Of a stretch of DNA of 64,000 nt, positions 59,661 through 64,000 are shown piece by piece. The position numbers were made by a program, and so were the translations under genes. The first letter of the stretch is position 1; each line of letters opens with the position of its first letter. Origin of the DNA: Vibrio comitans (GTDB lineage: Bacteria; Pseudomonadota; Gammaproteobacteria; Enterobacterales; Vibrionaceae); assembly GCA_024346835.1 (NCBI GenBank), contig AP024866.1, positions 1,178,001-1,242,000 on the forward strand, given 5' to 3'. The notes beneath the pieces are model-generated. The model saw only the letters and a list, made by a program, of their open reading frames with translations. It ran no database searches and had not been told where the DNA came from.

Positions 59661-61331
59661 ATGCTAAAGGAATTTTTGGCTCAATCGACTTCAAGCAATG
59701 GCCAAGCGCGCAATTACGCCTTTAACAACACGTTAGAGCTCTCTAATCTTATTCCACCCACCGTCAGCTATGAAAGTCACGGTGCCTTGCTCGTTATTGC
59801 TGCAACGCAAGACCTTAAATCACTTCAGCAGCAATTTTCTGGCTTGAGTTCGGTAACTTTCGTCACCCCAGTAAATGCTCAAGTGCAAGACGGAATAACG
59901 CCTTATTACTTCTCATCAGCGTCTCTTAGCGGATATATGGGGCGATTTTCATTTCAATTGTCGCAGCCTGACTTATTATCAGAGATAGATCTTGCTCCCA
60001 TAGCTATTGGGCAGCAACACTTTGACCTGATTTTAGATTTGAGCCCGAAATCACTGATTGATAATGAAGTGCCGCCGGTAGGTTATTTCCCTGTAGGAAG
60101 AGGCTATCCAAAGCTTGAAGATGCCATTGAAGAAATTAACGCATTGGTTGGCACGTTCGATAAGCCCAAGTTTTTCCGTTTAGATACTGACAAGTGCGCG
60201 CACAGCTCACGTGGCGTTAAAGGGTGTGAACGTTGCATCTTGTCTTGTCCTGCTGGAGCATTGACCAGCGAGGGGAGCGACGAGATAGGACATAAAATTG
60301 AGATCAATCCTTATCTCTGCCAAGGGGTTGGCACCTGTGCCACATCTTGCCCTACTGGCGCGATTGAATACGCACTCCCATATCCTCAAGAAACCCAAGG
60401 TTACATTGAGAGAACACTGCAAAACTACCAAGAGCAAGGCGGCGAGTCGCCAATTATCCTATTTTGCAGTGAACAGCATGAAACCTATAACTTAATGGCG
60501 CTTAGCGCACTGCCAGATAACGTCATCCCTATTGTGGTGAACGAACTGCCTTCTGTGGGGATAGATACTTGGTTTGCTGCACTGTCCAACGGTGCTACTC
60601 AGGTATTGTTCGCAGCAAGTCGTCGAATGCCAGCCACGATTATCCGCGTGCTCAATGAAGAAGTTGCCGTGGCACAAACCTTACTAAGGCAGCTAGGCAT
60701 TAATGCTGGCTGTGTTGATATTTTGTATTTGGAAGATTTGAGATCTCAGGCGCCCAACTTGATTGAACAGCCTCTAGGGGTTGCTGTTGGTGAACTTGAA
60801 GGTGATAAACGTTCACGACTCTTTCAATCTCTAGATGGACTGGCAAAATCTTTCACCCCTCTTCAGCAACAAGTTGCTCTTCCGGAAGGCGCACCTTATG
60901 GCACTGTTGAGTGTGACACCGACAAGTGCACCTTGTGTATGGCGTGTGTTGCGGTTTGCCCAACGACGGCTATCCATAATGAAGGTAAGTTACCTTTACT
61001 GAATTTCATCGAGCAAGACTGTGTGCAGTGCGGTTTGTGCGAGGGAGCCTGCCCTGAAGATGCACTCACCCTGACGCCAAGAATGAACTGGAATCAGGCG
61101 CAGCGCACCAATGCCACTGTATTACACCAAGATGAGCCTGCGCTCTGTTTGCGTTGTCAAAAACCATTCGCGCCCAAGTCAATGATTACTATGCTTCAAG
61201 GGAAATTAAAGGGGCATTCTCACTTCTCTGATGACAACGCAATCCGTCGAATTGCCATGTGTGAAGACTGCCGAGTTGCGGATGTTTTTGAAGAAATGGC
61301 GAAAGATCCTACAAAACAGCTAAAATATTAG
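59661..61331 (+). CDS. Multi-cluster 4Fe-4S ferredoxin-like protein of the formate dehydrogenase operon
   Basis: Product of 556 aa from ATG 59661 (AGGA six bases upstream; ATG 59655 is too close). At least four Fe-S motifs: CERCILSCPAGAL (about 192), CQGVGTCATSCPTGAI (about 222), CTLCMACVAVCPTTAI (about 428) and CVQCGLCEGACPEDAL (about 455), plus C-terminal CLRCQKP...CEDC. Cytoplasmic, no signal. It would carry electrons between the formate dehydrogenase and other partners or help load its clusters. Confidence 0.85.
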   Translation: MLKEFLAQSTSSNGQARNYAFNNTLELSNLIPPTVSYESHGALLVIAATQDLKSLQQQFSGLSSVTFVTPVNAQVQDGITPYYFSSASLSGYMGRFSFQLSQPDLLSEIDLAPIAIGQQHFDLILDLSPKSLIDNEVPPVGYFPVGRGYPKLEDAIEEINALVGTFDKPKFFRLDTDKCAHSSRGVKGCERCILSCPAGALTSEGSDEIGHKIEINPYLCQGVGTCATSCPTGAIEYALPYPQETQGYIERTLQNYQEQGGESPIILFCSEQHETYNLMALSALPDNVIPIVVNELPSVGIDTWFAALSNGATQVLFAASRRMPATIIRVLNEEVAVAQTLLRQLGINAGCVDILYLEDLRSQAPNLIEQPLGVAVGELEGDKRSRLFQSLDGLAKSFTPLQQQVALPEGAPYGTVECDTDKCTLCMACVAVCPTTAIHNEGKLPLLNFIEQDCVQCGLCEGACPEDALTLTPRMNWNQAQRTNATVLHQDEPALCLRCQKPFAPKSMITMLQGKLKGHSHFSDDNAIRRIAMCEDCRVADVFEEMAKDPTKQLKY

Positions 61332-61339
61332 GGGTAAGC

Positions 61340-61939
61340 ATGAATCAAGAAGCACTACAGGCACCGCGCGCCGATATTTATTTGTTACTTGCTACCCTGT
61401 TCAGACAAGCCCCAAACAGCGTCTTGCTTGAATGGCTATCTGAGATAGAAACGGAAGACAGTAACAGTCAGATGAGCGCTGACTGGCAAGCCCTTAAGCA
61501 GGCTGCAAGCCAAGCGAATCAACAAGAATTAGAAGAAGAATACCAAGATTTATTCATAGGGATTGGAAGAGGGGAAGTAATGCCCTTCGCTTCTTGGCAC
61601 CTCAGTGGCGCCTTGATGGAGAAACCCTTGATTGCTCTAAGGCAAGATCTTACCGCGCTGGGTTTTGAAAGAAATGACAGCGTGAAAGAGCCAGAGGATC
61701 ACATTGCCGCCATTTGCGAGGTGATGGCGATGTTGGTAGAAGAAAACTCACCGCAGCAAGGGGTGTTTTTTAATCGCCACATTGCGACTTGGTATAAAGA
61801 TTTAGTTAAGCAAATCCAGAGCGCAAAAGCGGCTGGATTTTACGTGGTTGTAGCAAGTCTTCTTGCCTCCTTTTTGGAGCTAGAAGCCGTAGCATTGAGT
61901 GAGCAGAGCATTGCTGTTCGCTCGAGTGAACTGGATTAG
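61340..61939 (+). CDS. TorD/DmsD-family maturation chaperone
   Basis: A 199-aa all-helical cytoplasmic protein that binds the Tat leader of a molybdoenzyme and holds it until the cofactor is in. APRADIYLLLATLFRQAPNS opens the protein, EEEYQDLFIGIGRGEVMPFAS (split here after 20 in function) is the family core with the E-Y-x-x-L-F and P-x-x-S motifs, and EPEDHIAAICEVMAMLVEE matches the D-H-x-x motif. Eight bases after the ferredoxin gene; the client is probably the enzyme at 62168. Confidence 0.85.
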   Translation: MNQEALQAPRADIYLLLATLFRQAPNSVLLEWLSEIETEDSNSQMSADWQALKQAASQANQQELEEEYQDLFIGIGRGEVMPFASWHLSGALMEKPLIALRQDLTALGFERNDSVKEPEDHIAAICEVMAMLVEENSPQQGVFFNRHIATWYKDLVKQIQSAKAAGFYVVVASLLASFLELEAVALSEQSIAVRSSELD

Positions 61940-61954
61940 GTTGAGGATGGAGTC

Positions 61955-62155
61955 ATGAAAAACAACAAAGAAATTGATAGTCATCGTCGTAAAGCGTTAA
62001 AGGCTTTAGGAGGCGGCGTTGTTGCTGGTGCAGTACTGAGCACGGCTACAACAACAGCTCAGGCGAACCCGATTGATGTGAACAACGAACAATCGAAAGA
62101 TGAGCAGGGATATAAAGAAACCCAGCATATCCGTGACTATTATGATTCACTCTAG
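61955..62155 (+). CDS. Small Tat-leader protein of the formate dehydrogenase operon
   Basis: A 66-aa protein with a twin-arginine leader (SHRRKALKALGGGVVAGAVL) ending near AQA (residue 37) and a short acidic mature part. Such small Tat proteins often stand before formate dehydrogenase alpha subunits and may be a structural subunit or chaperone-like escort. GGAG precedes ATG 61955; the next gene starts 12 bases after its stop. Confidence 0.8.
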   Translation: MKNNKEIDSHRRKALKALGGGVVAGAVLSTATTTAQANPIDVNNEQSKDEQGYKETQHIRDYYDSL

Positions 62156-62167
62156 GAGCCTAAGACT

Positions 62168-64000
62168 ATGAAACTAACCAAGCGCTCTGAAAGCACCTCA
62201 AATCCTAATCAAAAGTTCGGTGTTAGCCGTCGTACCTTCATGAAGAACTCTTCACTCGCCGCAGGTGGTGCTGTGGTAGGTGCGGGGATCTTTGCTCCCG
62301 GTATGATGAAAAAGGCCCAAGCCAATACTGAAAACAAAGACGTTAACGTTGAAATCAAACGCACTATCTGTTCACACTGCTCGGTTGGCTGTGGTATCTA
62401 CGCCGAAGTGAAAAATGGCGTATGGACAGGCCAAGAACCTGCATTTGACCATCCATTTAACCTTGGCGGTCACTGTGCCAAAGGTGCGGCGCTGCGTGAA
62501 CATGGTCGCGGTGAAAAACGCCTTAAATACCCGATGAAGCTTGAGGGTGGTAAGTGGAAAAAAATGAGCTGGGATGAAGCCATCAATGAGATTGGCGATA
62601 AAGCTCTGCAAATTCGTAAAGAATCTGGCCCAGATTCAGTGTATTGGCTAGGTAGTGCGAAGCACAACAACGAACAAGCCTACATGTTTAGAAAGATGGC
62701 GTCGCTTTGGGGTACCAACAACGTTGACCACCAAGCACGTATTTGTCACTCCACCACTGTATCTGGGGTAGCGAATACCTGGGGTTATGGTGCGATGACC
62801 AATTCTTTTAATGACATGCACAACTGTAAGTCGATGCTGTTTATTGGTTCGAACCCTGCAGAGGCTCACCCAGTAGCCATGCAGCACATTTTAATCGCAA
62901 AAGAAAAAAACAACTGTCAGATAGTAGTTGCTGACCCAAGACGAACGCGCACTGCAGCTAAGGCTAATCACTATATTTCACTTCGCCCGGGTACAGACGT
63001 TGCCTTCATTTGGGGCTTGTTGTGGCATATCTTCCAAAACAAATGGGAAGACCAAGAGTTCATCCGCCAGCGCGTATTTGGTATGGATGAGATCCGCAAA
63101 GAAGTCGCAAACTGGACACCAGACAAGGTTGAACGTGTAACAGGCGCCTCTGAAGAGCAAATGTACAAAACCGCGAAGATCTTAGCGGATAACCGCCCTG
63201 GTTGTATTGTTTGGTGTATGGGGGGAACTCAGCACACCACAGGTAATAACAACACTCGCGCATACTGTGTCCTTGAGCTTGCTCTGGGTAACATGGGTAA
63301 ATCTGGCGGTGGTGCAAACATCTTCCGTGGTCACGATAATGTACAGGGTGCGACAGACCTTGGCGTACTATCGCACACACTTCCAGGTTACTACGGCCTT
63401 GCACCCGGCTCATGGAAACATTGGGCTAAGGTGTGGGATCTCGATTACAAGTGGATTGAAGAGCGCTTCGACCAAAACAAATACCGCGGCAAGCTGCCTA
63501 TGAACAACATGGGTATCCCAGTATCTCGTTGGATAGATGGTGTTTTAGAAAACAAAGAGAATATTGAACAAAATGACAATATTCGCGCCATGTTTTATTG
63601 GGGACACGCAGTAAACTCGCAAACACGTGGTCCTGAGATGCGTAAAGCGATGCAGAAGTTGGATATGATGGTTATCGTCGACCCGTACCCAACCGTAGCG
63701 GGCGTTATGAATGATCGTACCGATGGTGTCTATCTGCTACCAGCGACTACTCAGTTTGAAACTCATGGTTCAGTAACCGCATCAAACCGCTCGTTGCAGT
63801 GGCGTGACAAGGTTGTGGAGCCTTTGTTTGAGTCAAAACCTGACCACGAGATCATGTATCTGCTGTCTACAAAGCTGGGTTTTTCCGAACAGCTGTTCAA
63901 AAACATTGAAGTTCAAGACAACCAACCCGTTATTGAAGACATCACTCGAGAGTTCAACAAAGGTATGTGGACGATCGGTTACACCGGACAAAGCCCTGAG
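62168..64000 (+). CDS. fdhA: Formate dehydrogenase alpha subunit, 3' end cut by window edge
   Basis: The first 611 residues of a bis-MGD enzyme that oxidises formate to CO2. The Tat leader (SRRTFMKNSSLAAGGAVVG) directs it to the periplasm. A 4Fe-4S site has Cys68, Cys71, Cys75 and Cys103 (CSHCSVGC...GGHCAKG). The metal ligand is Cys193 in HQARICHSTTVSG, codon TGT, where E. coli FdnG has selenocysteine. ADPRRTRTA binds the cofactor. AGGAG is ten bases upstream of the ATG. TupABC next door suggests tungsten may be used. The rest of the gene and any beta or gamma subunits lie outside the window. Confidence 0.93.
   Translation, partial: MKLTKRSESTSNPNQKFGVSRRTFMKNSSLAAGGAVVGAGIFAPGMMKKAQANTENKDVNVEIKRTICSHCSVGCGIYAEVKNGVWTGQEPAFDHPFNLGGHCAKGAALREHGRGEKRLKYPMKLEGGKWKKMSWDEAINEIGDKALQIRKESGPDSVYWLGSAKHNNEQAYMFRKMASLWGTNNVDHQARICHSTTVSGVANTWGYGAMTNSFNDMHNCKSMLFIGSNPAEAHPVAMQHILIAKEKNNCQIVVADPRRTRTAAKANHYISLRPGTDVAFIWGLLWHIFQNKWEDQEFIRQRVFGMDEIRKEVANWTPDKVERVTGASEEQMYKTAKILADNRPGCIVWCMGGTQHTTGNNNTRAYCVLELALGNMGKSGGGANIFRGHDNVQGATDLGVLSHTLPGYYGLAPGSWKHWAKVWDLDYKWIEERFDQNKYRGKLPMNNMGIPVSRWIDGVLENKENIEQNDNIRAMFYWGHAVNSQTRGPEMRKAMQKLDMMVIVDPYPTVAGVMNDRTDGVYLLPATTQFETHGSVTASNRSLQWRDKVVEPLFESKPDHEIMYLLSTKLGFSEQLFKNIEVQDNQPVIEDITREFNKGMWTIGYTGQSPE

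Noticed and set aside
62744..62752. Selenocysteine codon at the formate dehydrogenase active site
   Set aside because: The codon at the metal-ligand position is TGT (cysteine), not TGA, and the frame runs on without a stop.

Overview
The window reads as a Vibrio-type gammaproteobacterial chromosome (inference from gene content: MSHA-like pilins, gltS, fadD, recQ, an fdh/tup/mob cluster, GlyGly-CTERM-like surface protein). No rRNA, complete tRNA or CRISPR was seen. Two very different halves meet near 26.4 kb.

Accessory half, about 1.5-26.4 kb. It opens with a frameshifted integrase remnant (1549-1809) and runs through unrelated gene blocks: two solitary MSHA-like pilins, an unknown 194-aa protein, an HTH/DUF2975 pair, a lipoprotein/beta-barrel pair, a block with an outer-membrane barrel, a DUF1254/DUF1214 protein and a LysR regulator, an acetyltransferase/VOC block beside an SgrR-like regulator, an 880-aa beta-helix/cadherin-like/barrel fusion, a TPR protein and a second DUF1254-like lipoprotein. 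At the block boundaries the same 65-78 bp element recurs eight times (near 1.9, 2.8, 3.9, 7.2, 11.9, 15.3, 18.9 and 21.3 kb), always downstream of a plus-strand gene or remnant. Most copies are two similar halves with imperfect hairpin potential and end in AAC...GTT cores that resemble integron attC core sites. This cassette-like array is the most unusual signal here. From 21.7 to 26.2 kb follows a small integrative element: an integrase-type DNA-binding domain without catalytic half, a membrane protein, a complete tyrosine recombinase coupled to a small HTH protein, about 1 kb of hairpin-rich non-coding DNA and a protein with two AlpA-type HTH domains. It ends at a tRNA-Ser-like 3' end (26365-26380) followed by a perfect bidirectional terminator.

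Conserved half, 26.4-64 kb. Housekeeping genes come first: YeeE/YedE transporter, gltS, fadD, periplasmic rhodanese, recQ, an RluA-type pseudouridine synthase with a long N-terminal extension, and an HlyD pair. Then a very large pyruvate:ferredoxin/flavodoxin oxidoreductase is followed directly by an NfnB-NfnA-like fusion flavoprotein, which suggests electron flow from pyruvate through ferredoxin to NAD(P)H. A Dcu-type dicarboxylate transporter, a crotonase behind a FadR-like operator, an EamA exporter, nemA and gloA follow.

The last 11 kb is one functional unit built from two divergent operons. Leftward: fdhD-tupA-tupB-tupC-mobA-mobB/moeA, covering tungstate import, molybdopterin cofactor maturation and sulfuration. 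Rightward: DUF3305-DUF3306-multicluster ferredoxin-TorD-like chaperone-Tat leader protein-formate dehydrogenase alpha subunit, the last running off the window. The catalytic residue of that formate dehydrogenase is cysteine, not selenocysteine.
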